Below the pieces are notes generated by a model. It saw nothing but the letters and a program-made list of their open reading frames with translations, did no database searches and was not told where the DNA came from. The translations under genes were made by a program, and so were the position numbers. From the NCBI RefSeq assembly GCF_020026895.1, contig NZ_JAINZW010000001.1, positions 372,001 through 436,000 on the forward strand: 64,000 nucleotides of DNA, read 5' to 3'. Source of the stretch: Novilysobacter selenitireducens. GTDB taxonomy: Bacteria; Pseudomonadota; Gammaproteobacteria; Xanthomonadales; Xanthomonadaceae. This document shows positions 18,293 through 26,783 of this stretch, one piece after another (position 1 is the stretch's first letter; each line of letters begins with the position of its first letter).

Positions 18293-20173
18293 TCAGAACG
18301 GGAAGAACTTCGGGATCAGCACCGTGGCCATCATCCAGAAAATGATGTTCAGCGGCAGGCCGATCTTCGGGAAGTCGGCGAACCGGTAGCCACCGGCGGC
18401 GTACACCATGGCATTGGTCTGGTAGCCCACGGGGGTGGCGAAGCTGGTGGACGCGGCGAATGCCACCGCCACCAGGAAAGGTTTGGCATCCACGCCGAGC
18501 GACTCGGCCGCGGCAATCGCCACCGGCACCACCAGCACGGCCGCGGCATTGTTGCTCATCACCTCCGTCAGCACCGCGGTCAGCAGGTAGATCGCCGACA
18601 GCGTGACGCCGGGGCCGAACTGGCTGAGCAGCACGATGGCGTTCTGCGCGACCCAGTCGGCGCCGCCGCTGCGCTCCAGCGCGATGCCCAGCGGCAGCAC
18701 GCCCGCCAGCAGCATCACCACGCGCCAGTCGACCGCCTCGTAGGCCTCGTCCGGCTCCAGGCAACGCAGCACCACCAGCGCCACGCAGCCCAGGATCGCC
18801 GCGGCCACGATCGGCAGCCAGCCGCTGCCGGCGGCCACGATCACCGCCGCCAGCACCGCCGCGGAGATCAACGCGCGGCGCACGTCCACGCGCTGCTGCG
18901 CGCGCTCGCCCAGCACCACCACGCCCGGGTTCTGGCGCAGTGCGGCCAGCGTGGACTCGTTGGCGTCCACCACCATGATGTCGCCCAGCGCCAGCGGAAT
19001 CTGGTCCACCGGCCGCCGCAGCACCGCGCGCTGGCGCTGCAGGCCGTGCACGCGCACGCGGTAGGTGTGGCCGAAGCGCAGCTCCGCCAGCGTGTGGCCG
19101 ATCAGGGGCGAGCCGGGCGCGACCATCACCTCGGCGTGCAGCCGCTCTTCTTCGCCGCCGGCCGGGTCCAGTTCCGGTGCGACGCGGTCGTAATCGAGCT
19201 TGTGGCGCCGGCGCAGCGCCTCGACCTGCGCCCACTCGCCGTGCAGCAGCAGGCGGTCGCCGGCGCGCAGGGTGGTGAGGGAGGCCGGCGTGGTCTTGCC
19301 GCCGCGGCGGATCACGTCGACCAGCTCCAGCGGCGCCGCACGACGGGCAGGCAGCACGGTGGAAGCCGCGGGTGCGTTGTCCAGCGAGTCGGAACCGGGC
19401 CGTTCGGCGTCGGCCTCCTTGTCTTCAGCGTCGCCGCTATCGGCCTCAGGCGACGCCGGCGCCAGCAGCTCGCCGGCCTTGCGTTCGATCGCCGGCGACT
19501 TGTCCGGCACCAGCAGTTCGACCATGAAGCGGCCGCCGTGGCCTTCGCGGTCGGACTGGACCACGCCCAGGTCCGGCAGCAGGAAACGCCGCGCAACCAT
19601 CAGGTACACCAGTCCCACGGCCACGAAGAAGATGCCCAGTGGCGCGAACTCGAACAGGCCGAAGCCCTCGCGCCCGGTCTGCTGCGCCAGCGAGTTCACC
19701 AGCAGGTTGGTCGACGTGCCGATCAGCGTGCACACGCCGCCGAACTGCGCGGCGAATGACAGCGGGATCAGGAATTTCGACGCCGGCTGGCGGTTGGCCG
19801 CGGTGGCCGCCATCACCAGCGGGATGAACACCGCCACGGCCGCGGTGTTGTTGATGAAGCCCGACACCGCCGCGATGGTGCCCATCATGACGAGGGCGAA
19901 CAGCCAGCCCGAGCGTATCCGCGCGAGCATCTCGGCGAGGCCCTGCAGCGCGCCGCTGCGCTGCAGCCCGGCGCTGAGCACGAACATTGCCGCGACCGTG
20001 ATCGTCGCCTGGCTGGAAAAGCCCGACAGCGCTTCGCCCGGCGTCACCAGGCCGAGCACCAGCAGGCTGGCCAGCACCAGCAGCGCGACCACGTCGACCG
20101 GCAGTTTCTCGGTGACGAACAGATAGACCGCACCGGCCAGCACCGCCAGCGTCAGCCACAGTTCCATGCCCAT
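18293..20173 (-). CDS. SLC13-family permease with RCK-C domains
   Basis: A 626-residue transporter of the divalent anion:Na+ symporter type. N-terminal helices (MELWLTLAVLAGAVYLF, VALLVLASLLVLGLV), with FINNTAAVAVFIP and IGTSTNLLVN, form the first half. A cytoplasmic insert holds two RCK-C/TrkA-C modules (about residues 215-400), separated by an acidic low-complexity stretch. The second half ends with FATPVGYQTNAMVY, a family signature. The start at 20173 has GGGAC upstream; ATG at 20167 is also possible. Relatives move sulfate and other oxyanions. Its position between the A and B subunit genes suggests it handles the substrate or product of that enzyme (sulfite/sulfate). Confidence 0.83.
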   Translation of the reverse strand: MGMELWLTLAVLAGAVYLFVTEKLPVDVVALLVLASLLVLGLVTPGEALSGFSSQATITVAAMFVLSAGLQRSGALQGLAEMLARIRSGWLFALVMMGTIAAVSGFINNTAAVAVFIPLVMAATAANRQPASKFLIPLSFAAQFGGVCTLIGTSTNLLVNSLAQQTGREGFGLFEFAPLGIFFVAVGLVYLMVARRFLLPDLGVVQSDREGHGGRFMVELLVPDKSPAIERKAGELLAPASPEADSGDAEDKEADAERPGSDSLDNAPAASTVLPARRAAPLELVDVIRRGGKTTPASLTTLRAGDRLLLHGEWAQVEALRRRHKLDYDRVAPELDPAGGEEERLHAEVMVAPGSPLIGHTLAELRFGHTYRVRVHGLQRQRAVLRRPVDQIPLALGDIMVVDANESTLAALRQNPGVVVLGERAQQRVDVRRALISAAVLAAVIVAAGSGWLPIVAAAILGCVALVVLRCLEPDEAYEAVDWRVVMLLAGVLPLGIALERSGGADWVAQNAIVLLSQFGPGVTLSAIYLLTAVLTEVMSNNAAAVLVVPVAIAAAESLGVDAKPFLVAVAFAASTSFATPVGYQTNAMVYAAGGYRFADFPKIGLPLNIIFWMMATVLIPKFFPF

Positions 20174-20201
20174 CACCAGCGTCCCATCGGCATGTCGCGC
20201 A

Positions 20202-23087
20202 TCATCCGTGTGCCTTCGTGCGCATCGCCGCGCCGTAGCGCAACGGCGCGTCATCGGCCTGGCCCAGCTCAAGCGGCTGGAACCGCGGCTCGGCTTCGTC
20301 GACGGCCTCGGCGCGCTCGATGCGCACGCGCAGGTCGAACCACGCCGCCTGCCCGGTCACCGGGTCGGCATTGGCGTAATCGCCACGCGGGGTGATGTCG
20401 GAAATCAGGTGGTTGAGCAGGAAGCCCTTGCGGCCTTCCGGCGCGTCCTTGCCCAGGCGCCACGCACCCTTGCGCTTGCCGATGGCATTCCACGTCCAGA
20501 CCGTGTCGGGCTGCACGTTGGCCGCAAGCTTGGCCTGCACGGTGATGCGGCCGACGTGCGAGGTCACGGTGATCCAGTCCTCGTCGCCGATGCCGTGGCG
20601 CGCGGCGGTATCCGGGTGCAGGTACAGCCAGTTGCGCGTCGCGATCTGCCGCAGCCACGCGTTCTGGCTGCCCCACGCGTGGTACATGAACATCGGGCGC
20701 TGGGTGACGGCGCTGAGGGGGAATCGCGTTGCGGGTTCCTCGACCTGTGCGCCTTCGAACGGCTCGTACCACATCGGCAGCGGGTCGAAATACGTCGCCA
20801 CGCGCTCGCGGTGTTCGGGCGGCGGCACGTGCGCACCAAAGCCCTGGCCGGCGAGCCGGAATTTCTGCAGCGTCTCCGAATACACCTGCAGCACGATCGG
20901 GTCGGCGTGGCCGAGGAAGCCCATCGCCTGCGCCCAGTCGAGGTAGCCGCGGTTGGCCATCTTGAAATAACGCGCGTGCTCGGGGATCTCGCTGCGCCAG
21001 AAGCCGCCATGGTCGATGTAGCGCTGGAGTTGGTCGGGGTTGGGTGCGCCCTTGGCCTCGGCGGTGCCGTCGGCGCCGCGCCAGCCGGCCAGCAGGCCGA
21101 CGCCGGGCGCGCGCTCGTGGCGCACGATGTAGTCGGCGTAGTCGCGGTACCTGGCCGAACCGTCCTCGTTGACCATGTTCGGCAGGCCCAGGCGCGCGCC
21201 CAGTTCCAGCAGCACCGACTGGAACCCGCGCACGTCCCGCGGCTTGCCGCCCGCGCCCTGCGTGGCCGGGTCCAGCACCGGGTGGCGGATCGCGTCGCTG
21301 GCGCCGTCGGCGTCGGAGATCGGCCGGTCCAGCATGCTGATCGCGTCGAACCGCTCCAGGTACGTCGTGTCGGGCAGTACCAGGTCCGCGTACGCCACGG
21401 TCTCGGAGGCGTAGGCGTCGGAATAGATGATCCGCGGGATGCGGTACTCGCCGGATTCGTCCTTGTCGGTCAGCCAGGCGATCGTCTGCGCGGTGTTCAT
21501 CGACGAGTTCCAGCCCATGTTCGCCATGAACATCAGCAGCGTGTCGATGCGGTACGGGTCGCCCGCCCAGGCGTTGCGGATGACGGTGTGCATCATCCCG
21601 TGCGCGCTCAGCGGGTAGCCCCAGCTGAAGGCGTGGTCGATGCGGCGCGGCTGGCCGTCCGCATCCACCAGCAGGTCCTCGGGGCCGTGCACGAAGCCCA
21701 GCGGCGCGGCGTCCAGCGTGCCGTCCTCGCGTCGGGTCTTGCCGGGGCGGTTGGGCGGCGGCACCGGCTTGGGGAACGGCGGCTGGTAGCGGAACGAGCC
21801 CGGTGCGTCCACCGCGCCCAGAAGCATCTGCAGCAGGTGCAGCGCGCGGCAAGTGTGGAAGCCGTTGCTGTGCGCGCTGATGCCGCGCATGGCGTGCATC
21901 GCCACCGGCCGCCCGGTCATGGTCGCGTGCTCGCGGCCCCAGGCGTCGGTCCAGGGAATCGGCAATTCCAGCTTGCTGTCGAACGCAGCCTCGGCCAGTT
22001 CGCGCGCGATGCGGCGGATGGTGTCGGCCGGGATGCCGCAGCGCTCGCTCACCGCGTCGGGCGCGTATTGCGGGTCCAGATACCGCTCGGCCACCAGGTG
22101 GAACGCCGGCACCGCCATGCGGCCGTCGGGCAGCGTGTACTCGCCGACGACTGCGGGCGAGATATCCACGGCCTCGGCGGGGCGCGTTGCTCCCTCCCCT
22201 GCCTTCGCAGGGGGAAGAGTGGAAGCGCTGCGATCCCAGCACAGCGGCCGCCCGTCCCCATCCCGCGCAAACAACCCGTCATCCGCACCGCCCGGGTTGC
22301 GCACCACCAGCCAGTGCGCATTCGTGTAGCGCACCAGGTAGTCCAGGTCGATGCGGTCGGCCTTCAGCAATTCATGGATCAGCGCGAACGCGAACAGCCC
22401 GTCGGTGCCAGGCCGGATGCCGATCCACTCGTCGGCGACCGCCCCGTAACCACTGCGCACCGGGTTCACCGCGACGATCTTCGCGCCGTGTTCCTTCAGC
22501 TTGCCCAGGCCGAGCTTGATCGGGTTGGAGTCGTGGTCCTCGGCCACGCCCCATAGCATCAGGTAGCGCGCGTGCTCCCAGTCGGGCTCGCCGAACTCCC
22601 AGAAGCTGCCGCCCACCGAGTACAGCCCGCCGGCGGCCATGTTCACCGAGCAGAACCCGCCGTGCGCGGCGTAGTTGAGCGTGCCGAACTGCTGCGCCCA
22701 CCAGCCGGTCAGCGCCTGGCTCTGGTCGCGGCCGGTGAAGAACGCCAGCTCGTCGGGGTTGCGTTCGCGGATCGGCGCCAGCCACGACGTCGCGATCTCC
22801 AGCGCCTCGTCCCATTCGATCTCGCGGAACTCGCCCGAGCCGCGTTCGCCCACCCGCAGCAGCGGCTTGTCCAGCCGCGCCGGCGAGTAGTGCTGCATGA
22901 TCCCGGCCGAACCCTTCGCGCACAGCACGCCGCGGTTGACCGGGTGTTCGGGGTTGCCCTGGATGTAGCGGATCCGGCCGTCGCTCAGCCACACCTTGAT
23001 GCCGCACCGGCAGGCGCACATGTAGCAGGTCGTGGTCTTGACCTCGTCGCCCGGCGAGGGCGAGAGGTTGAGGTCGGGCTCGCGCAT
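20202..23087 (-). CDS. Molybdopterin oxidoreductase catalytic subunit, SoeA-like
   Basis: A 961-residue DMSO-reductase-superfamily protein. The N-terminal [4Fe-4S] motif is CYMCACRCGIKV (about residues 22-33) with CAKGSAG downstream. Mo-bisMGD domains follow (FFTGRDQSQALTGWWAQQFG; MLWGVAEDHDSNP), then the C-terminal molydop-binding barrel (LYLHPDTAARHGIGDEDW). There is no Tat signal, so the enzyme should be cytoplasmic, as is Allochromatium SoeA, unlike periplasmic DmsA or PsrA. The start at 23087 is chosen for its motif position and a -10 box 6 nt upstream. Residues about 289-300 come from an inserted palindromic repeat. Sulfite:quinone oxidoreductase is the best guess. Confidence 0.8.
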   Translation of the reverse strand: MREPDLNLSPSPGDEVKTTTCYMCACRCGIKVWLSDGRIRYIQGNPEHPVNRGVLCAKGSAGIMQHYSPARLDKPLLRVGERGSGEFREIEWDEALEIATSWLAPIRERNPDELAFFTGRDQSQALTGWWAQQFGTLNYAAHGGFCSVNMAAGGLYSVGGSFWEFGEPDWEHARYLMLWGVAEDHDSNPIKLGLGKLKEHGAKIVAVNPVRSGYGAVADEWIGIRPGTDGLFAFALIHELLKADRIDLDYLVRYTNAHWLVVRNPGGADDGLFARDGDGRPLCWDRSASTLPPAKAGEGATRPAEAVDISPAVVGEYTLPDGRMAVPAFHLVAERYLDPQYAPDAVSERCGIPADTIRRIARELAEAAFDSKLELPIPWTDAWGREHATMTGRPVAMHAMRGISAHSNGFHTCRALHLLQMLLGAVDAPGSFRYQPPFPKPVPPPNRPGKTRREDGTLDAAPLGFVHGPEDLLVDADGQPRRIDHAFSWGYPLSAHGMMHTVIRNAWAGDPYRIDTLLMFMANMGWNSSMNTAQTIAWLTDKDESGEYRIPRIIYSDAYASETVAYADLVLPDTTYLERFDAISMLDRPISDADGASDAIRHPVLDPATQGAGGKPRDVRGFQSVLLELGARLGLPNMVNEDGSARYRDYADYIVRHERAPGVGLLAGWRGADGTAEAKGAPNPDQLQRYIDHGGFWRSEIPEHARYFKMANRGYLDWAQAMGFLGHADPIVLQVYSETLQKFRLAGQGFGAHVPPPEHRERVATYFDPLPMWYEPFEGAQVEEPATRFPLSAVTQRPMFMYHAWGSQNAWLRQIATRNWLYLHPDTAARHGIGDEDWITVTSHVGRITVQAKLAANVQPDTVWTWNAIGKRKGAWRLGKDAPEGRKGFLLNHLISDITPRGDYANADPVTGQAAWFDLRVRIERAEAVDEAEPRFQPLELGQADDAPLRYGAAMRTKAHG
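22186..22222. repeat. Palindromic repeat inserted in frame inside the SoeA-like gene
   Basis: A hairpin-forming segment (CTCCCTCCCCT - GCCTTCGC - AGGGGGAAGAG) lies within the coding region and is read as STLPPAKAGEGA on the minus strand. Its sequence is of the small palindromic type usually seen between genes, and the encoded residues interrupt otherwise family-like sequence. The reading frame is kept. Confidence 0.6.
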
Positions 23088-23093
23088 CCGGTC

Positions 23094-23099
23094 ATTGTG
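23094..23099 (-). promoter_or_regulatory. Putative -10 for a leaderless SoeA-like mRNA
   Basis: On the minus strand, CACAAT is followed by 6 nt (GACCGG) and the ATG at 23087. There is no Shine-Dalgarno sequence. The 119-nt gap to the divergent WYL regulator would hold any operator. Confidence 0.4.
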
Positions 23100-23206
23100 C
23101 CGGCAGGCCGTGACGAGGGCGAGGTTGAAACGCCCATGCGGATGCGGCAGTGGCGCCGTCGCAGCGCCCGGTGCGATGCTAGCCGCCCCCGCCGGAGTCC
23201 CCCGCC

Positions 23207-24172
23207 ATGGAACGCATCGAACGCATCCACGCCCTGCATCGCATCCTGACCGCCGCGCGCTACCCGGTGACGGTGCAGCGCCTGCAGGAGGAGCTGGAGT
23301 GCTCGCGCGCCACGGTCTACCGCGACCTGGCCTACCTGCGCGACTACCTGATGGCGCCGGTGGTGGGCAATGGCGAGGCCGGCTTCCGCTACGACCCCGA
23401 CGAGGCCGACCGCTTCGAGTTGCCCGGCCTGTGGCTGAGCTCGCAGGAGCTGCACTCGTTGCTGGCCGCTCAGCAACTGATGATGCGCAGCGGCGGCGGC
23501 GTGCTGTCGACCGCGCTTGCGCCGCTGCAGCACCGCATCGAGAAGCTGCTGGACGAGCATGCCGGCGGCCGCCGCGTGCCGGTCGAGCGCGTGCGCGTGA
23601 TCCCGCACCGCTCGCGCAAGCTGGACGAGACCGCGTTCCGCAACGTTGCCACCGCGGTGCTGGACCGCAAGCAGCTCGCATTCGAATACCGCGCGCGTTC
23701 CACCGACGAGCGCACGCGGCGCACGGTGTCGCCGCAGCGGCTGACCCACTACCGCGAGAACTGGTACCTGGACGCGTGGGACCACGACCGCGACGGCCTA
23801 CGCAGCTTCTCGGTCGACCGCATCACCGCCGCGCGCGTGTCCGACGCCGCCGCGCGCGACGTGCCCGACGAGGAGCTCGACCGCCAGCTGTCTTCCAGCT
23901 ACGGCATCTTCTCGGGCACGCCCAAGGGCTTGGCGACGGTGATGTTCAGCGCCAAGGCCGCGCGCTGGGTCGCCGACGAGCACTGGCACTCGCAGCAACA
24001 GGGCCGCGTCCTGCCCGACGGGCGCTACGAGCTGAAGCTGCCCTACAGCTCCGGGCGCGAGCTGCTGATGGACGTGCTGCACTACGGCAGCGATGCCGAG
24101 ATCATCGAACCGGCGTCGTTGCGCGAGCAGGCCCGCAGCCTGCTGTCGCTGGCGCTGGGCCAGTACGAATGA
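23207..24172 (+). CDS. HTH-WYL transcriptional regulator (YafY-like)
   Basis: A 321-residue regulator with an N-terminal HTH_11 winged helix (about residues 1-60; RLQEELECSRATVYRDLAYLRDY) and a WYL ligand-sensing domain (about 140-220) containing ENWYLDAWDHDRDGLRSFSVDRI, then a WCX-type C-terminal domain. A GGAG ribosome-binding site precedes the ATG at 23207. It is transcribed divergently from the oxidoreductase operon across a short shared intergenic region, so it is a plausible local regulator of that operon. The ligand is unknown. It overlaps the next gene by 4 nt. Confidence 0.88.
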   Translation: MERIERIHALHRILTAARYPVTVQRLQEELECSRATVYRDLAYLRDYLMAPVVGNGEAGFRYDPDEADRFELPGLWLSSQELHSLLAAQQLMMRSGGGVLSTALAPLQHRIEKLLDEHAGGRRVPVERVRVIPHRSRKLDETAFRNVATAVLDRKQLAFEYRARSTDERTRRTVSPQRLTHYRENWYLDAWDHDRDGLRSFSVDRITAARVSDAAARDVPDEELDRQLSSSYGIFSGTPKGLATVMFSAKAARWVADEHWHSQQQGRVLPDGRYELKLPYSSGRELLMDVLHYGSDAEIIEPASLREQARSLLSLALGQYE

Positions 24173-25110
24173 TGGCTGCGGCCGACGCGCCGAAGATCGA
24201 GGCGGGCGAGAAGGTCGCGCTGGTACTGGGCGCCGGTGGTGCGCGCGGGCTGGCGCAGATCGGGGTGATCGAGGCATTGCAGGCCCGTGGCCTGAACATC
24301 GTCGCCGTGGCCGGGTCGTCGAGCGGCGCGCTGGTCGGCGGGTTGTTCGCCAGCGGGCGGCTGACCGAGTTCCGCGACTGGCTGCTGTCGCTGAGCCGCA
24401 CCGACATGCTGCGGCTGCTGGACCCCGTGTTCGGCCGCAATTCGCTGTTCGAGGGCGAGCGCCTGATCCGCGCGCTGCGCGAGCGCGCCGGCGAGCCGCG
24501 CATCGAGGACCTCGCCATCGACTTCACCGCGGTGGCGGTCGACCTGCTGCGCCAGCGCGAGGTGTGGCTGCGCGAGGGCGACCTGTGGGACGCGGTGCGC
24601 GCGTCGATCGCCATCCCGGGGCTGTTCACGCCGTACGAAATGCACGGCCGCGAACTGGTCGACGGCGGCCTGCTGGCGCCGTTGCCGATCGCCGCCACGC
24701 GCCTCTCGGACGCGCACCGGCTGATCGCGGTGGACATGCACGGCTGGCCGCGGCGCCCGCCCGGCGCACCGGCGCGGCCGGAGCTTGAACCGACGCCGGA
24801 GGAGCGCGACCGCCAGAACCGGCTGGCGCGCTGGATGCGTCGCCGTTGGCGCCGCGCACACGCCAGCGATGACGCGCTGGCCGCGGACGAGAAGGCGGCC
24901 GGCGATTTCGGCTTCACCGAACTGATGGCGCGGTCGCTGGACACGATGCAGGCGCAGATCGCACGCGTGCAGCTGGCGCTGGACCCGCCGGAACTCGTCA
25001 TCCGCATCCCGCGCGATGCCTGCCAGTTCTACGAGTTCTGGCGCGCCCGCGAGCTCATCGCCATCGGCCGCGCCGAGGCCGACGCGGCGCTCAACAGCGC
25101 CGGCTACTGA
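24169..25110 (+). CDS. Patatin-like phospholipase (RssA-like)
   Basis: A 313-residue serine lipase of the patatin family. It shows the oxyanion motif GAGGARGLAQIGV (about residues 20-32), the nucleophile elbow GSSSG (G-x-S-x-G), and the catalytic Asp in VDGGLLAPLPI (about 163-173), giving the Ser-Asp dyad. It has no signal peptide; the family includes E. coli RssA and cytoplasmic lipid hydrolases. The ATG at 24169 overlaps the WYL gene stop (ATGA); a second in-frame ATG at 24172 is equally possible. The two genes are probably co-translated. Confidence 0.88.
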   Translation: MMAAADAPKIEAGEKVALVLGAGGARGLAQIGVIEALQARGLNIVAVAGSSSGALVGGLFASGRLTEFRDWLLSLSRTDMLRLLDPVFGRNSLFEGERLIRALRERAGEPRIEDLAIDFTAVAVDLLRQREVWLREGDLWDAVRASIAIPGLFTPYEMHGRELVDGGLLAPLPIAATRLSDAHRLIAVDMHGWPRRPPGAPARPELEPTPEERDRQNRLARWMRRRWRRAHASDDALAADEKAAGDFGFTELMARSLDTMQAQIARVQLALDPPELVIRIPRDACQFYEFWRARELIAIGRAEADAALNSAGY

Positions 25111-25125
25111 CTGGAATAGGGCTGT

Positions 25126-25300
25126 TGTAGGAGCGGCTTCAGCCGCGAAAAACTCAACAGAGTCCCATTGTAGGAGCGACGTAAGTCGCGACCGCCATGC
25201 CCGGTCGAGCAACGCGGGTCGCGACTCAGGTCGCTCCTACAAAGGACCCTGTCGGTAACCCGGGTCGTGCCGTGACATCGCGGCTGAAGCCGCTCCTACA
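25126..25300 (+). repeat. REP cluster (A-B-B'-A') after the patatin gene
   Basis: Two direct palindromes (GTAGGAGCGGCTTCAGCCGC, then GTAGGAGCGACGTAAGTCGC) are followed by inverted B and inverted A copies ending at CTACA near 25300. This is the same nested order as at 14492-14652. It lies between two convergent genes and could act as a transcript end stabiliser. Confidence 0.9.
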
Positions 25301-25303
25301 GGG

Positions 25304-25894
25304 CTACGGATCCTTCGGGTAGGCAAACCCCAGTTGCCCGACCTGCTCGCGCACCTGCGGCACCCGGTACAGCTTGTCGGTATCCACGCCGTGGCCGTCC
25401 ATGCGCTTGACCAGGTCCTGGTACAGCGCGTCGCCCATCACCGGTTCGCGCGCGAACACCCACGCCAGGTCGCGCCCCGGGTAGCCGATCAGCGCCCAGC
25501 TGTAGTCGGGCGCCACTTCGAGGATGCGGAACTTGGTCGGGATGACGCGGAAGAACCACGTCGTCCAGTCGCGGTTGCCCGTGCCCTCCTTGACGGTGGC
25601 GCGCGAGTCGAACGTCTTGAGCGGCTGGTCGAAGCCGGTGCGGTAGGTGTAGCGCACGTCGATGCCGCCATCGGGCCGCAGCGTGTAGGTGTCGGAACTG
25701 GCGACGTGCCCCTCCTCGGCGAAGTAGGGCACGTGCGCGATGACGTGCCACTTGCCCATGAAGCGCTGCAGTTCGACCGGCGTGCTGGACGCGGCGACCG
25801 GCCCGCTGCCGGTGGCGCAGGCGGCCAGCATTGCCAGGCCGATGCCGGCACCTGCGAGGGCCAGGCTGCGGACGGGGCGGCGGGGTCGGGTCAT
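25304..25894 (-). CDS. blc: Outer-membrane lipocalin (Blc-like lipoprotein)
   Basis: A 196-residue bacterial lipocalin. The signal peptide ends in a lipobox-like LAAC (about residues 22-25), after which Cys would be lipidated. The lipocalin GxW motif is FMGKWHVIAHVPYF (about 45-58), with the TYRTGFD and TKFRILEVAPDYSWALIGYPG strands typical of Blc. It would sit in the outer membrane, binding lysophospholipids or fatty acids. The start at 25894 is preceded by AGGAG at good spacing; the longer open frame upstream has no signal. Confidence 0.9.
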   Translation of the reverse strand: MTRPRRPVRSLALAGAGIGLAMLAACATGSGPVAASSTPVELQRFMGKWHVIAHVPYFAEEGHVASSDTYTLRPDGGIDVRYTYRTGFDQPLKTFDSRATVKEGTGNRDWTTWFFRVIPTKFRILEVAPDYSWALIGYPGRDLAWVFAREPVMGDALYQDLVKRMDGHGVDTDKLYRVPQVREQVGQLGFAYPKDP

Positions 25895-26052
25895 CGCGGG
25901 TCTCCTGTGGCGGGACGATGGAGGTACGGATCGCCCCCGTGCCTGGAGGCGGCCCGCGCACCCTGACAGCCGGCCGCGCAGCGTCGCGTCAACGCGGCCG
26001 CCCCGGCCCGGCTGTGCCCCGGCCAACCCCACGCCCGCCGCGCTGGCCCCCC

Positions 26053-26235
26053 TGTAGGAGCGGCTTCAGCCGCGAAGCCAGATCGCCCGACATCACAGCC
26101 CTCCTGTAGGAACGACGTAAGTCGCGACCGCGCCACCGCACGCGCCTGCGCCCATACCGGTCGCGGCTCCCGATCCGCTGCCTGCATCCCGGCCTCGGCG
26201 TGCCGGGCGGCTTCGCGGCTCCAGCCGCTCCTGCC
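26053..26235 (+). repeat. REP cluster, partly degenerate
   Basis: One clean type A unit (26054), one type B unit with a single change (GTAGGAACGACGTAAGTCGC) and degenerate inverted copies (GGTCGCGGCTCC; CGCGGCTCCAGCCGCTCCTG) fill most of the 434-nt gap between the lipocalin start and the next plus-strand gene. No gene was seen in the rest of this gap. Confidence 0.8.
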
Positions 26236-26328
26236 CACGCAGCAGGTCGCAGCCCGTGAGATGCGCCGGGTGGACAGTCCGATCCACGCAGTTCGAACAC
26301 TTTCCGCCACCTACGTCAGGAGTCCGTC

Positions 26329-26667
26329 ATGCACCCCATCGCCACCGGATCCGATCCGACCCCCGATTCCCTGGACATCCGCGCCGCGCTCGACGCCGTC
26401 CTCCGCCACGCACTGGCGGTCGCGGTCGTCGTGCTGCTGCTGGTGCCGGCCGCGCGCGGCCACCACGAGGCGCTGGGATGGCTGCCGTTGTGGCTGCTGG
26501 GCATGCCGGCGGTCGCGCTTTGGGCGTTGCGGGGATGCCCGATGCCCGTGGCACGCAATGTCGCGCCGGCCCGTGTCGCCGTGCCCACGCGGGCGCGGCG
26601 CGCCGGGCCGCAGGCGCGACGCCGCGCGCGTCGGGTGCCGACGGCACGACCGGTACGCGCGGCCTGA
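26329..26667 (+). CDS. Small hypothetical membrane protein
   Basis: A 112-residue protein not recognised as any family. It has a short polar N-terminus, two adjacent hydrophobic stretches (LAVAVVVLLLVPAA, about residues 29-42, and LPLWLLGMPAVALWAL, about 52-67) and a long, strongly basic Arg/Ala-rich tail (about 75-112). The ATG is preceded by an AGGAG ribosome-binding site, which supports real translation. The tail should lie in the cytoplasm. Confidence 0.55.
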   Translation: MHPIATGSDPTPDSLDIRAALDAVLRHALAVAVVVLLLVPAARGHHEALGWLPLWLLGMPAVALWALRGCPMPVARNVAPARVAVPTRARRAGPQARRRARRVPTARPVRAA

Positions 26668-26783
26668 CGGGCGGGGGACGGGCCGGACTCGCCCAGGCGC
26701 CGGAGCCGCCAACGCCCTGTGCTAGCGTTGCGCGCTGCGTTTTTGCGCATCCCGATCCGTCACCCATCCGCCCCGGAGCACCC

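Noticed and set aside
20166-22556. A 796-codon plus-strand open frame opposite the SoeA-like gene
   Set aside because: Shadow of a long GC-rich gene; no motif, ribosome-binding site or protein-like hydrophobic pattern.
16404-23087. Periplasmic DMSO or polysulfide reductase (DmsABC/PsrABC)
   Set aside because: The catalytic subunit lacks a Tat signal and the operon contains an anion permease, both pointing to a cytoplasmic SoeABC-like enzyme. Not fully excluded without phylogeny.
26256-26783. N-terminal extension of the S9 peptidase frame
   Set aside because: It would place a basic, low-complexity segment before a clear signal peptide and overlap a separate small gene with its own ribosome-binding site.
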